Source: an uncultured Oscillospiraceae bacterium (lineage in GTDB: Bacteria > Bacillota > Clostridia > Oscillospirales > Acutalibacteraceae). Taken from it: DNA of 13,806 bases. Below are positions 1 through 6,201 of this stretch, piece by piece. A program made the position numbers and the translations under genes. Each line of letters opens with the position of its first letter. Within the stretch, counting starts at the first letter, position 1. The notes under the pieces were generated by a model. That model did not search any database, was not told the DNA's origin, and saw only the letters and a program-made list of their open reading frames with translations. Location of the stretch: positions 1 to 13,806 of the forward strand of contig CABQAA010000019.1 of the NCBI GenBank assembly GCA_902461995.1, given 5' to 3'.

Positions 1-254
1 GCTATTCGCATATTCAGTGCCGCCTTGAAACGGGCCGGACCCATCAGATCCGGGTGCATATGGCGTATCTCGGGCATCCCGTGGCGGGAGACACCGTTTA
101 CGGCCCTTCCAAACAGCCGGCCGGGCTGCAGGGGCAATGCCTGCACGCGAAAACGATCGGATTTCAGCACCCGATCACCGGCGAATATCTGGAATTCACC
201 AGTCCGCTGCCGCCGTATTTCCAGTCTTTTCTGAAATCCCTGCAAACTGATTGA
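1..254 (+). CDS. RluA-family 23S rRNA pseudouridine synthase, C-terminal fragment
   Basis: This is the 3' end of a gene that begins before the window; 83 codons are visible, read from base 3. RluA/RluD-type enzymes convert specific uridines in 23S rRNA (or tRNA) to pseudouridine in the cytoplasm. The fragment carries the family's C-terminal signature: LETGRTHQIRVHMAYLGHP followed by GDTVYG, which lies late in the catalytic domain and contributes to RNA and active-site contacts. The catalytic Asp motif (HRLD) would lie upstream, outside the window. The end of the protein (EYLEFTSPLPPYFQSFL) is also typical for the family. The gene ends in TGA and runs straight into a perfect hairpin terminator, so it is the last gene of its transcript. 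Which RluA subfamily (RluA, C or D) it belongs to cannot be decided from this fragment. Confidence 0.93.
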   Translation, partial: YSHIQCRLETGRTHQIRVHMAYLGHPVAGDTVYGPSKQPAGLQGQCLHAKTIGFQHPITGEYLEFTSPLPPYFQSFLKSLQTD

Positions 255-287
255 AATCCGGGCCTTTCGGCCCGGATTTTATTTATT
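254..287 (+). terminator. Rho-independent terminator after the pseudouridine synthase gene
   Basis: A perfect 11-bp stem (254-264 pairing with 269-279, core CCGGGCC/GGCCCGG) closes a TTTC loop and is followed by the T-rich run TATTTATT. It starts on the last base of the stop codon. Confidence 0.9.
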
Positions 288-319
288 GTCAGATCGACAG
301 CATATTTTCCATCTGGACA

Positions 320-347
320 TTGTAAATTTTGTCGAACTTGTTAGACT
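320..347 (+). promoter_or_regulatory. Candidate sigma-A promoter for the lipoprotein gene
   Basis: TTGTAA (320-325) and TAGACT (342-347) are separated by 16 bases, each matching four of six consensus bases. The predicted start near 354 would give a short leader before the ATG at 378. The match is weak. No better candidate was seen in the 255-377 gap. Confidence 0.3.
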
Positions 348-377
348 GGAAATGTAAGGGAGAGGGGGACATGGCTG

Positions 378-950
378 ATGCGGAGGTGGTTGCCGTTGCT
401 GTGCGGTTTGCTGATGCTTTTAATGGCGGGATGCCGAATAAGAGGAACCCAGGGGGACATATCCGTTTCGCCGCCTGTACACGATGAAACGGTCATTGCC
501 CGGTATGCCGACCTGAACCATGACGGGATATCGGAAAAAATACGGATCGATCCGTCGAAGACGGAGAACGTTACGGATCAGACCGTCTGTGTGTTTGGCG
601 AGGACGAGCGACGGGAGCCGGTGCTGTTGTGGAGCGAAAACGCCACGACGTCGTTGGACGGGCGGGGCGGGGTCTATCTGGTGGTGCTGGAGGATCAGGC
701 GTATTTGATGACGCTCAAGTCGCCGCGAAACCGGGAGGCCGCCGCAGATGCGTTTGAAGTTTTTTATTTGGCAGGATCGGGCGAAAAAATTATGGTGGAT
801 ACAGCTTCGTATCCGAATGGTCAGGCGGCTTCCGACCTGGAAGGATATACCGCCTATGCGGATAAAGTCAACCGGTATTTGTCCAGGAGCCTCGTGTTGA
901 TGGATACCCGTTCCGGCCGTATCAACACCGAACGGGTGGATTTACTGTAA
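378..950 (+). CDS. Predicted lipoprotein of unknown function
   Basis: I do not recognise this 190-residue protein. Its N-terminus is a clear lipoprotein signal: two arginines, a hydrophobic stretch (residues 5-17) and the lipobox LMAGC with the lipidated cysteine at residue 19, so it should be anchored to the outer face of the membrane. Residues 41-57 (around DLNHDGISEKIRI) resemble the DxNxDG blades of FG-GAP/VCBS-like or calcium-loop proteins and are followed by short beta-strand-like segments, including VCVFGED and a hydrophobic block at 99-112. The start at 378 is preceded by the purine-rich GAGGGG (362-367). An ATG at 371 is in another frame that closes quickly. It stands alone between two terminators and converges with the minus-strand membrane gene. 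The lipoprotein call is firm; the function is open. Confidence 0.85.
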   Translation: MRRWLPLLCGLLMLLMAGCRIRGTQGDISVSPPVHDETVIARYADLNHDGISEKIRIDPSKTENVTDQTVCVFGEDERREPVLLWSENATTSLDGRGGVYLVVLEDQAYLMTLKSPRNREAAADAFEVFYLAGSGEKIMVDTASYPNGQAASDLEGYTAYADKVNRYLSRSLVLMDTRSGRINTERVDLL

Positions 951-999
951 AACCCTCGGAGTGCAAAAGAAGACGGATATTCGTCTACTACACACTAAG

Positions 1000-1043
1000 A
1001 AAAACCGGCGGCACAGTTCTCATCGACTGTGTCGCCGGTTTTT
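1000..1043. terminator. Bidirectional terminator between convergent genes
   Basis: An 18-bp stem (1000-1017 with 1026-1043, one G-T pair) starts with AAAAA and ends with TTTTT, so it offers a U-tract on both strands. It ends the plus-strand lipoprotein gene and the minus-strand membrane gene. The minus-strand stop codon (1020-1022) sits in the 8-base loop, so the last codons of that gene form one arm of the stem. Confidence 0.88.
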
Positions 1044-1538
1044 GGCGTGATTTTCAGAGAAAGGAATCCCTTTTCGACGGATTTGCTTCCGGCATTGATC
1101 AAAGCCCACCAATTGGGAAGAAAAGTCGATCAGGGCCTTATGGTTCCCGTACAAAGTGATATAAACGGTTTGGTCGCGTTCGTCTCTCTTTTGTTTGGCA
1201 TACCGCACATCCTTCCAGTACACCGTTTTATGAAAGATGAATAGACTGGAGCGGGCGATTTTTTGATCCGTGATCATGCATTTCCAGGAGAACAGATAGA
1301 GCGCCAGCAAGCCGCACAGGAGGTCGAGTCCGCCGAATAAAACAGCCAGATCGATCCTGCCGCTCAGGATGAGCAAAACGGTTATCCCGGACAAAAGAAG
1401 AGTGGCCGCCAAAAAGATCCATAGATATAAGCGGGACCATCGCATCACAAATCCGTCTTTGCAGGCGGATGACTTCCGGTTCCTGGCGTCGGCACTGACC
1501 GCATTCATAAGTTCATCCAGTATACGCCCAAACGTCAT
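1020..1538 (-). CDS. Two-TM membrane protein with a cytoplasmic PH-like tail, function unknown
   Basis: This predicted 172-residue protein has a basic N-terminal region, two adjacent membrane helices (about residues 36-58 and 62-84, joined by the short turn SGRID) and a soluble C-terminal part of about 85 residues. The soluble part (MITDQKIARSSLFIFHKTVYWKDV, then YITLYGNHKALIDFSSQLVGF) resembles small bacterial PH-like domains found after a two-helix hairpin; that assignment is by pattern only. I chose the ATG at 1538: an upstream in-frame TTG at 1586 falls inside the -35 box of a good minus-strand promoter, so it cannot be in the transcript. The leader before 1538 is very short and G-rich (seven Gs, then GGGG). 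The gene is a single transcription unit, divergent from yaaL-bofA. Confidence 0.7.
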   Translation of the reverse strand: MTFGRILDELMNAVSADARNRKSSACKDGFVMRWSRLYLWIFLAATLLLSGITVLLILSGRIDLAVLFGGLDLLCGLLALYLFSWKCMITDQKIARSSLFIFHKTVYWKDVRYAKQKRDERDQTVYITLYGNHKALIDFSSQLVGFDQCRKQIRRKGIPFSENHAKNRRHSR

Positions 1539-1557
1539 ACCCCACCCCCCCTGTCTT

Positions 1558-1586
1558 ATTCTATCAGTTATTTCATACAAAGGCAA
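1558..1586 (-). promoter_or_regulatory. Sigma-A promoter for the minus-strand membrane gene
   Basis: Read on the minus strand, TTGCCT (1586-1581) and TAGAAT (1563-1558) are separated by exactly 17 bases. Transcription would start near 1551, about 13 bases before the ATG at 1538. This position rules out a start upstream of 1558 for the gene. Confidence 0.65.
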
Positions 1587-1643
1587 GGCGGATGATATCG
1601 GAATTCAGGATGGCATCTGCGTGCATGGCTGTGATTAAACCGG

Positions 1644-1649
1644 TATAAT
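1644..1649 (+). promoter_or_regulatory. Candidate -10 box for the yaaL-bofA unit
   Basis: A perfect TATAAT lies 45 bases before the yaaL start codon. No convincing -35 hexamer is present at 16-18 bases, so either an activator helps or the match is chance. It is divergent from the minus-strand promoter at 1558-1586. Confidence 0.4.
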
Positions 1650-1693
1650 CTGCCAATACTACGCATAGACTTTTTTTGAAAGGCGGGAAACAC

Positions 1694-1945
1694 ATGGATT
1701 TCGCGATCAAGCGCGTCCTGTTAAAACCGGAAGTGCGGCCGGACGATACCCGGGAGGCTATCCGGGAGGTTTGCCGGCAGCTGGAAAATGTACAGGCACG
1801 TTTTGAAATGGAAAACGACAATGACCTGATTGAGGCTTGTATTTACGAAATGGAATCTCTGAGGGCCCGCTACCGGTATCTGCTGCGGCAGGCGAAAGCA
1901 CAGGCATATGCGGGCGGAACGCCCGTGCAGGAACAAAACGGATAG
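1694..1945 (+). CDS. yaaL: DUF2508 / YaaL family protein
   Basis: An 83-residue, charged, largely helical cytosolic protein. The central and C-terminal part matches the DUF2508 (Bacillus YaaL) pattern: a helix with QLENVQARFEMENDNDLIEA, then IYEMESLRARYRYLLRQAK, with the family's conserved aromatic/Arg-Tyr positions at the end. The molecular role of YaaL is not known. The ATG at 1694 is preceded by GAAAGGCGGG at 1678-1687, good spacing; an in-frame TTG at 1676 would place that site inside the coding region and is rejected. bofA starts 16 bases after the stop. In Bacillus yaaL also lies directly upstream of bofA, so the pair is an old neighbourhood, and the recognition of each gene supports the other. 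Confidence 0.85.
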   Translation: MDFAIKRVLLKPEVRPDDTREAIREVCRQLENVQARFEMENDNDLIEACIYEMESLRARYRYLLRQAKAQAYAGGTPVQEQNG

Positions 1946-1960
1946 ATGGAGGAAACGGAC

Positions 1961-2230
1961 ATGAGTCTGGGATTGAGCATTGCGGTCGGTGCCGTGGGAA
2001 TAGCTTTGGTGGTGGTGGTCGCGGTTGCGCTGATCCGCTCAAAACGGCCGGTGAGGGGGTTGATCGGCAGCGGCGCGCAGGGACTTTGCGCCTTGGCGGC
2101 CGTCAACGTGGTCGGCGCCTTCACAGGGGTTTCCCTTGGGCTCAATCTTCTGTCCGGACTTAGCTGTCTGGTTTTGGGTGTGCCGGGAGTGGTGGCCCTT
2201 TTGGTGCTCAAGCTGATCTTTTCCACCTGA
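1961..2230 (+). CDS. bofA: BofA family protein (pro-sigma-K processing inhibitor type)
   Basis: An 89-residue membrane protein with hydrophobic segments at about residues 4-25 and 36-86. The C-terminal half carries the BofA signature: an Asn-containing stretch (NVVGAFTG), then GLNLLSGLSCLVLGVPGVVALLVLKLIF, including the conserved G-x-P-G turn. In Bacillus subtilis, BofA holds the intramembrane protease SpoIVFB inactive in the outer forespore membrane with SpoIVFA until the forespore signals. Many Clostridia keep BofA although SpoIVFA/SpoIVFB are often missing, so its role here may differ. The ATG at 1961 follows GGAGG (1948-1952) at 8 bases; the ATG at 1946 overlaps that site and is less likely. 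A strong terminator follows, separating this gene from the spoIIIA operon. Confidence 0.88.
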   Translation: MSLGLSIAVGAVGIALVVVVAVALIRSKRPVRGLIGSGAQGLCALAAVNVVGAFTGVSLGLNLLSGLSCLVLGVPGVVALLVLKLIFST

Positions 2231-2242
2231 ATCGAAATGAGG

Positions 2243-2279
2243 AATCCCCCATCCGGTGATCACCGGATGGGGGATTTTT
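2243..2279 (+). terminator. Rho-independent terminator after bofA
   Basis: A perfect palindrome (2243-2259 with 2260-2276) forms a hairpin of about 15 bp with a GATC loop and ends in TTTTT. It is one of the strongest hairpins in the window. Confidence 0.93.
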
Positions 2280-2348
2280 ACTGTCCGCAGAGCTCCTATG
2301 CTGTACTGCGGCCATGTTTTCGATGACAAGGTGCTCCGTCCCGTCTTC

Positions 2349-2369
2349 GGCCGTATCATCGGTACGGCC
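2349..2369. repeat. Inverted repeat upstream of spoIIIAA
   Basis: GGCCGTA (2349-2355) and TACGGCC (2363-2369) are perfect inverted copies with a 7-base centre. The repeat lies about 80 bases before the spoIIIAA start, in a gap with no gene. It has no T-run, so it is not a terminator. It could be an operator or an RNA hairpin. Confidence 0.5.
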
Positions 2370-2402
2370 ATTCGTCAAGCGGCGAAAAAAATGGTTCTAC
2401 CC

Positions 2403-2409
2403 GGACAAG
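2403..2409 (+). promoter_or_regulatory. SpoIIID-like box in the spoIIIA upstream region
   Basis: GGACAAG matches the core of the SpoIIID recognition sequence known from Bacillus. It sits 37 bases before the spoIIIAA start and just upstream of CATATCTA (2416-2423), which begins like the sigma-E -10 element (CATA) but lacks a clear -35 partner. A single 7-base match can arise by chance, so this is only a candidate. The expected sigma-E promoter of the operon was not identified with confidence. Confidence 0.3.
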
Positions 2410-2446
2410 TCCCTTCATATCTATTAGACGAGGTGAGGACAGGCAT

Positions 2447-3565
2447 ATGGACAGCTTTGAAAGAGCGGCCGGCTATTTGCCTGCCAGCCTGCGGGAAATC
2501 CTCCGCGGAATTCCCGCATCCCTTCGAAATGAAACGCAGGAGATCCGCCTGCGGGCGAACGCGCCGCTGCTGCTTTCTACTCCGTCAGGGGAATGGGCTG
2601 TGACGGCGGCGGGCAGGGTGACGGAGCAGGCGGAACAGGACGGCCGTATCTGCACGAGACAGGAGCTGGAGGAGACCTTTGAGGCCCTTTGCGAATATTC
2701 GGTCCATGCTCATCAGCAGGAACTGCGGCAGGGGTATATCAGCACCCGGAGCGGCTGCCGCGCCGGAGTGGCCGGCAGTGCGGTGGTGGAAAACGGAGAC
2801 GTCGTCTCGATGCGGGGAATCACCTCCCTGTGCATCCGGGTGGCGCGTCCCCATCCCGGATGCGCTGCCGCGCTGGCCCGGGCTCTGACCGACGGCCGGG
2901 GACCGGTACATAGTGCGCTTCTCTGCGGAGAACCATCCAGCGGGAAAAGCAGCCTGCTGCGGGACCTGGCGAGGCAGCTTTCCCTGGGACTCACGGGACG
3001 GCGGTATCGCGTCTCGGTCATCGATGAGCGCGGTGAACTCTCGGGTGTGCCCGAAGCGCCCGGACAGGCTTCCCTGCGGGGGTGCGATGTTTTGCTGTAT
3101 TGCCCGAAACCCGCGGGAATCGGACAAGCGGTGCGGTGTCTGGCCCCCGATGTGCTACTCTTCGACGAACTCGGGAGCGAGGACGAAGTGGACGCCGTAA
3201 CGGCGGGACTGTTCGCCGGGGTGTCCTCCATTGCGTCGGCGCACTGCCGGGACGGAGAGTCCCTTCTGCGGAGAAAAGCGGTCCGGCGGGCGCTCGAGGG
3301 CGGCGCGTTTGACTATATTGTGATGCTCGCCGGACGGGGACGGCCAGGCGAGGTGGCCGGTATCTTTGAAACGGAGGCATGGCTGCATGAAAACGGCGGG
3401 ATTGCTCCTCATCGTAGTGACAGGGTTGCTGCTCGGCCTGATGGCGGCGGGTGGACTCCGGCGGCGGGTCGTGATGCTCGACCAGTTGTCCCGCTTTATG
3501 ACGCGGCTGGCGGATCAGATCCGCTATACCGCAGCGCCGGTGGAGGAATTGCTCGCGGCGGCTGA
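2447..3565 (+). CDS. spoIIIAA: Stage III sporulation protein AA (ATPase), with extended C-terminus
   Basis: SpoIIIAA is the cytosolic ATPase of the SpoIIIA-SpoIIQ channel, related to type II/IV secretion ATPases, and acts in the mother cell. Visible motifs: the N-terminal QEIRLRANAPL region (31-41), REC-like start of the core at SMRGITSLCIRVAR (121-134), Walker A GEPSSGKS (161-168) followed by SLLRDLARQL, the VIDERGEL motif (191-198), Walker B DVLLFDELGSEDEVDA (235-250) and SAHC (264-267). The start follows GAGGTGAGG at 8 bases. The family normally ends near the position of residue 308 (GEVAGIFE, 301-308). Here the frame stays open for 64 more residues, rich in Gly, Ala, Arg and Pro, and overlaps spoIIIAB by 179 bases. 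The tail looks like an out-of-frame reading of spoIIIAB rather than a conserved domain. Confidence 0.93.
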   Translation: MDSFERAAGYLPASLREILRGIPASLRNETQEIRLRANAPLLLSTPSGEWAVTAAGRVTEQAEQDGRICTRQELEETFEALCEYSVHAHQQELRQGYISTRSGCRAGVAGSAVVENGDVVSMRGITSLCIRVARPHPGCAAALARALTDGRGPVHSALLCGEPSSGKSSLLRDLARQLSLGLTGRRYRVSVIDERGELSGVPEAPGQASLRGCDVLLYCPKPAGIGQAVRCLAPDVLLFDELGSEDEVDAVTAGLFAGVSSIASAHCRDGESLLRRKAVRRALEGGAFDYIVMLAGRGRPGEVAGIFETEAWLHENGGIAPHRSDRVAARPDGGGWTPAAGRDARPVVPLYDAAGGSDPLYRSAGGGIARGG

Positions 3566-3896
3566 AAACAGCGGAGAATTTGGGGAACTGCCGCTGCTCG
3601 GCCGGGTCTGTTCCCGGATCCGAAACGGGGAGCGGGTGCTCGACGCGTGGGAAACCGCCGTGGAAGAGGAGGGGCGGGAGTCCGGGCTGACCCGGGCCGA
3701 CCGGGACCTCCTGCGTGGATTTGGAAGCCAGCTCGGCAAGACCGACGTCGAGGGGCAGATCGCCAATTGCCGGCAGTATGGGGAACGGCTGGAACAGCGC
3801 CTGACCGAGGCGAGGGAAGCCTCGGCGGCCAAAGGGCGGCTGTATATGACGCTGGGATTCGCCGGCGGCATGGCTCTGGCTCTGCTGCTGCTTTGA
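3387..3896 (+). CDS. spoIIIAB: Stage III sporulation protein AB
   Basis: A 169-residue protein with membrane helices at both ends (about 3-22 and 153-169) and a helical soluble middle, the layout of SpoIIIAB, which is related to GspF-type platform proteins of type II secretion. Family landmarks are the Arg-rich edge of the first helix (GLRRRVVMLDQL), LADQIRYTAAPVEELL (41-56), DAWETAV (86-92), the LGKTDVEGQIANCRQY stretch (116-131) and the C-terminal KGRLYMTLGFAGGMAL. The ATG at 3387 has GGAGG (3373-3377) 9 bases upstream; an in-frame TTG at 3366 lies before that site and is rejected. The whole first third of the gene is overlapped by the spoIIIAA reading frame. Confidence 0.92.
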   Translation: MKTAGLLLIVVTGLLLGLMAAGGLRRRVVMLDQLSRFMTRLADQIRYTAAPVEELLAAAENSGEFGELPLLGRVCSRIRNGERVLDAWETAVEEEGRESGLTRADRDLLRGFGSQLGKTDVEGQIANCRQYGERLEQRLTEAREASAAKGRLYMTLGFAGGMALALLLL

Positions 3897-3941
3897 CAGC
3901 AGCGGGCGGACAGGCTGACAGAGAAAGGATGGTTTTTCGGC

Positions 3942-4136
3942 ATGGACGTGGATTTGATTTTTAAAATCGCCGCGATCGGCATCATCGTCGCGGTGCTCAA
4001 CCAGGTGCTCATCCGATCCGGCAGAGAGGAACAGGCGATGCTGACCACTTTGGCGGGACTCATCGTCGTGCTGACGATGGTGGTTACCGAGATCAGCGAT
4101 CTGTTCCGCATGGTCAAGTCGGTCTTTGGGTTGTGA
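3942..4136 (+). CDS. spoIIIAC: Stage III sporulation protein AC
   Basis: A 64-residue protein with two membrane helices (about 5-24 and 33-51), the usual size and shape of SpoIIIAC. Conserved features are IFKIAAIGIIVAVLNQVL, the short polar turn with REEQAM (28-33) and a C-terminal amphipathic segment ISDLFRMVKSVFGL. SpoIIIAC is a small inner-membrane part of the channel apparatus in the mother-cell membrane around the forespore. The start follows GAGAAAGGATGG (3921-3932) and lies 45 bases after spoIIIAB. spoIIIAD begins 4 bases after its stop, so the two are likely translationally coupled. Confidence 0.95.
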   Translation: MDVDLIFKIAAIGIIVAVLNQVLIRSGREEQAMLTTLAGLIVVLTMVVTEISDLFRMVKSVFGL

Positions 4137-4140
4137 TGCC

Positions 4141-4545
4141 ATGGATATGGGCGTTATTGCAGCCATTGTGGTTCTCGCGGCTTTTCTGGCGGTCATCCTG
4201 CGGCAGCAGCGTCCCGAACAAGCGATGGCGGTCGCGCTCATCGCGGGGATCGGGGTTCTCGCGCTGGTCATCGTCCGGGTCACGCCGGTAATCGATAGTC
4301 TCCAGGAGCTGCTGGGTGCCGCCAACATGCCGAGCGAATACGGGCAGATCCTGTTCAAAGCTCTGGGAATCTGTCTGATTACCCAGCTGGCTTCCGACGC
4401 CTGCAAGGATGCGGGAGAGGCGGCTCTGGCCGCCAAAGCCGACCTTGCGGGTAAAGTAACCCTCCTGGTACTGGCTCTGCCGCTGTTCCAGAAAATTGGG
4501 GAGCTCGCGGTGTCACTGATCGGCGGACAGGGGGCGGGCGGATGA
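4141..4545 (+). CDS. spoIIIAD: Stage III sporulation protein AD
   Basis: A 134-residue membrane protein, the usual SpoIIIAD length. Membrane segments lie at about 5-20, 28-50 and 105-130. The conserved central part reads LFKALGICLITQLASDACKD (71-90) followed by AGEAALAAKADLAGKV, which matches the family's pattern around the K-D-A-G turn. N-terminal RQQRPEQAMA mirrors the polar turn of SpoIIIAC, to which it is related. There is no strong ribosome binding site before 4141; the ATG is only 4 bases beyond the spoIIIAC stop, which suggests coupling. An in-frame TTG at 4126 inside spoIIIAC is less likely, and the ATG at 4147 is an alternative. The stop overlaps the spoIIIAE start. Confidence 0.94.
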   Translation: MDMGVIAAIVVLAAFLAVILRQQRPEQAMAVALIAGIGVLALVIVRVTPVIDSLQELLGAANMPSEYGQILFKALGICLITQLASDACKDAGEAALAAKADLAGKVTLLVLALPLFQKIGELAVSLIGGQGAGG

Positions 4546-5678
4546 AAAAAGCGATGAAAATCCTCTTGGTCTGCCTACTGCTGACGGTGGGATTGAGCTT
4601 CACAGCCGGCGCCGAGACCATCGAGGAGCTCTATAACGAACAGCTCGAGGCGAGCGGCGGGGAAGAGCTGCTGAGGGATCTGCCCGCCGAGACGAGAGAA
4701 CTTTTGGACAAGCTGGGCATCGATAGCCTGGAGATGGATTCCCTCTCTTCGATGACACCCCAGTCGGTCTGGAGCCAGATGCTCGCCCTGTTCTCGTCTC
4801 AGGCGGGATCTCCCATCCGGGCCTGCGGGGTGATTCTCGGCATCATTCTGCTGTGCGCGTGGATGGACGGACTCAAGGAGACGGTCCGGAACAGTTCGTC
4901 GGAGGTGTTCGGCGTCATCTGTGCTCTCGCCGCCTGCGGAACCGTCATCGTGCCAATCGTCTCCTGCATCCGGAACGTATCCGAGGCAGCGGGAAGCGCG
5001 TCGATCTTCATGACGAGCTACGTCCCCGTTTACGCGGGGGTGCTGCTGACCTCCGGGCAGGCGGCGACGGCGGTGTCCTACCAGTCGGTGGTATTGTTCG
5101 CAGCGGAGCTGATCTCGCTGTTGGCCACGCAGGTGGTGGTGCCCCTCATGACCATCTCCCTGGCTCTGGGCGTGACCGGGTCCGTCAGTCCCGGCATGAA
5201 GCTGGACGCGGCCGGGACGCTTCTAAGCAAGGCGGCCACCTGGCTGCTGGGGCTCAGCTGCACCCTGTTTGTGGGCCTGCTGTCCCTGCAGAGCCTCGCG
5301 GGGGCCGCGGTGGATACCCTGGGCGGCCGGGCGGTGAAATTTACCCTGTCGAGCTTCGTACCGGTGGTGGGCAATTCACTGGGGGAAGCCTTCTCGACCA
5401 TCAAAAGCTGCCTGCATCTGCTCAAATCCACCCTCGGCGGTTTCGGGATCCTCGCGACAGCCCTGATCGTGCTTCCGCCGCTGCTCGAATGCGTCGCGTG
5501 GACGCTGGGGCTGAGTTTGTGCGTCATGGCGTCCGAGATGTTCGGCCTCACCACCTTGACGACGCTGCTCAAGGCCGCGCAGTCGGTCGTGAAAACCCTC
5601 ATCGGCGTTCTGGCATCCTGCGCGATGTTCTTGATTGTGTCCACCGCGATTGTCACCATGTCGATGCCGGCCGGCTGA
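4542..5678 (+). CDS. spoIIIAE: Stage III sporulation protein AE
   Basis: A 378-residue polytopic membrane protein, typical SpoIIIAE length. It has a signal peptide (MKKAMKILLV... with a probable cleavage after AGA at residue 24), then an acidic extracytoplasmic helix region (25-85), then multiple hydrophobic helices to the C-terminus. Family landmarks include FMTSYVPVYAGVLLTSGQAA (156-175), LGVTGSVSPG (209-218), a FTLSSFVPVVGNSLGEAFST stretch (267-286) and the C-terminal KTLIGVLASCAMFLIVSTAIV. SpoIIIAE is the largest membrane part of the SpoIIIA complex, with some export-permease-like features. It starts in an ATGA overlap with the spoIIIAD stop and is followed 33 bases later by spoIIIAF. Confidence 0.95.
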   Translation: MKKAMKILLVCLLLTVGLSFTAGAETIEELYNEQLEASGGEELLRDLPAETRELLDKLGIDSLEMDSLSSMTPQSVWSQMLALFSSQAGSPIRACGVILGIILLCAWMDGLKETVRNSSSEVFGVICALAACGTVIVPIVSCIRNVSEAAGSASIFMTSYVPVYAGVLLTSGQAATAVSYQSVVLFAAELISLLATQVVVPLMTISLALGVTGSVSPGMKLDAAGTLLSKAATWLLGLSCTLFVGLLSLQSLAGAAVDTLGGRAVKFTLSSFVPVVGNSLGEAFSTIKSCLHLLKSTLGGFGILATALIVLPPLLECVAWTLGLSLCVMASEMFGLTTLTTLLKAAQSVVKTLIGVLASCAMFLIVSTAIVTMSMPAG

Positions 5679-5711
5679 ACGAACGCCGGATTCTGAGAAA
5701 GGAGGGCGAAT

Positions 5712-6185
5712 ATGGATGGGATCAAGGGATGGGCGGCGGCGCTGTGCGTCGCAGCGATCGGCTGCGCCCTGATGCAGATGCTCGCCCCCAAGGAGGGCAT
5801 GGGCAGGATTTTCAAACTGATGCTCGGGGCCTTTTTTCTCTGCTGTATGGTGATGCCCCTGCTCCAGCTGCGCTCGATCAGCGGATTGGACGTCGGCAGC
5901 CTGCCCAGCGAGGTGACGAACGAACTGCTTCAGGAAAAGGTGGATGCCCAGCTCCGCCGCCAGGTGGAGACCACGGTCAAACAGCTGGCGGAGAAGGCGC
6001 TTGAAAATCGGGGCGTAAAAGCGGAAAAAATTACCGTAACCACGGATACTTCGGAAGACGGCAGCATATATATACAGCAGGTTACGATCTATCTGGACAA
6101 ACAAAACAAGCCGAAGGCCCTGGCGGTCCGGGAGGTGTTGGAACAGCAACTGGGCGTCAGTGTCGTGCTGGATGCGACGGGTTGA
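5712..6185 (+). CDS. spoIIIAF: Stage III sporulation protein AF
   Basis: A 157-residue protein with two N-terminal membrane helices (about 5-24 and 33-53) and a soluble C-terminal domain that faces the intermembrane space. The soluble part has a helix (71-98) and an alternating strand/helix section (KAEKITVTTDTSEDGSIYIQ, then VTIYL and VREVLEQQLGVSVVL), consistent with the ring-building-like fold described for this protein family. The helix-turn-helix in the membrane carries LAPKEGMGRIFKLMLG, typical of SpoIIIAF. The start follows GAAAGGAGGG (5697-5706), one of the best ribosome binding sites in the operon. spoIIIAG starts 16 bases beyond the stop. Confidence 0.93.
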   Translation: MDGIKGWAAALCVAAIGCALMQMLAPKEGMGRIFKLMLGAFFLCCMVMPLLQLRSISGLDVGSLPSEVTNELLQEKVDAQLRRQVETTVKQLAEKALENRGVKAEKITVTTDTSEDGSIYIQQVTIYLDKQNKPKALAVREVLEQQLGVSVVLDATG

Positions 6186-6201
6186 AAGGATGAGAAGCGT
6201 T

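Noticed and set aside
371..490. An ATG at 371 with a short frame overlapping the lipoprotein start
   Set aside because: It closes quickly and the lipobox lies in the frame of the ATG at 378.
971..986. Short inverted repeat AGACG-6-CGTCT after the lipoprotein gene
   Set aside because: Only five base pairs and no T-run; the strong bidirectional hairpin just downstream explains termination.
2384..2423. A sigma-E promoter before spoIIIAA built from the A-run at 2385-2391 and CATATCTA
   Set aside because: The spacing between the A-run and CATA is too long and the -35 match is poor, so no promoter is called.
3018..4436. A 472-codon minus-strand open frame across spoIIIAA-AD
   Set aside because: It lies opposite well-recognised sporulation genes and shows low-complexity composition and no motif.
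4853..6004. A 383-codon plus-strand frame overlapping spoIIIAE and spoIIIAF
   Set aside because: It is an out-of-frame reading of spoIIIAE/AF, rich in Gly, Arg and Ala, and has no good start site.
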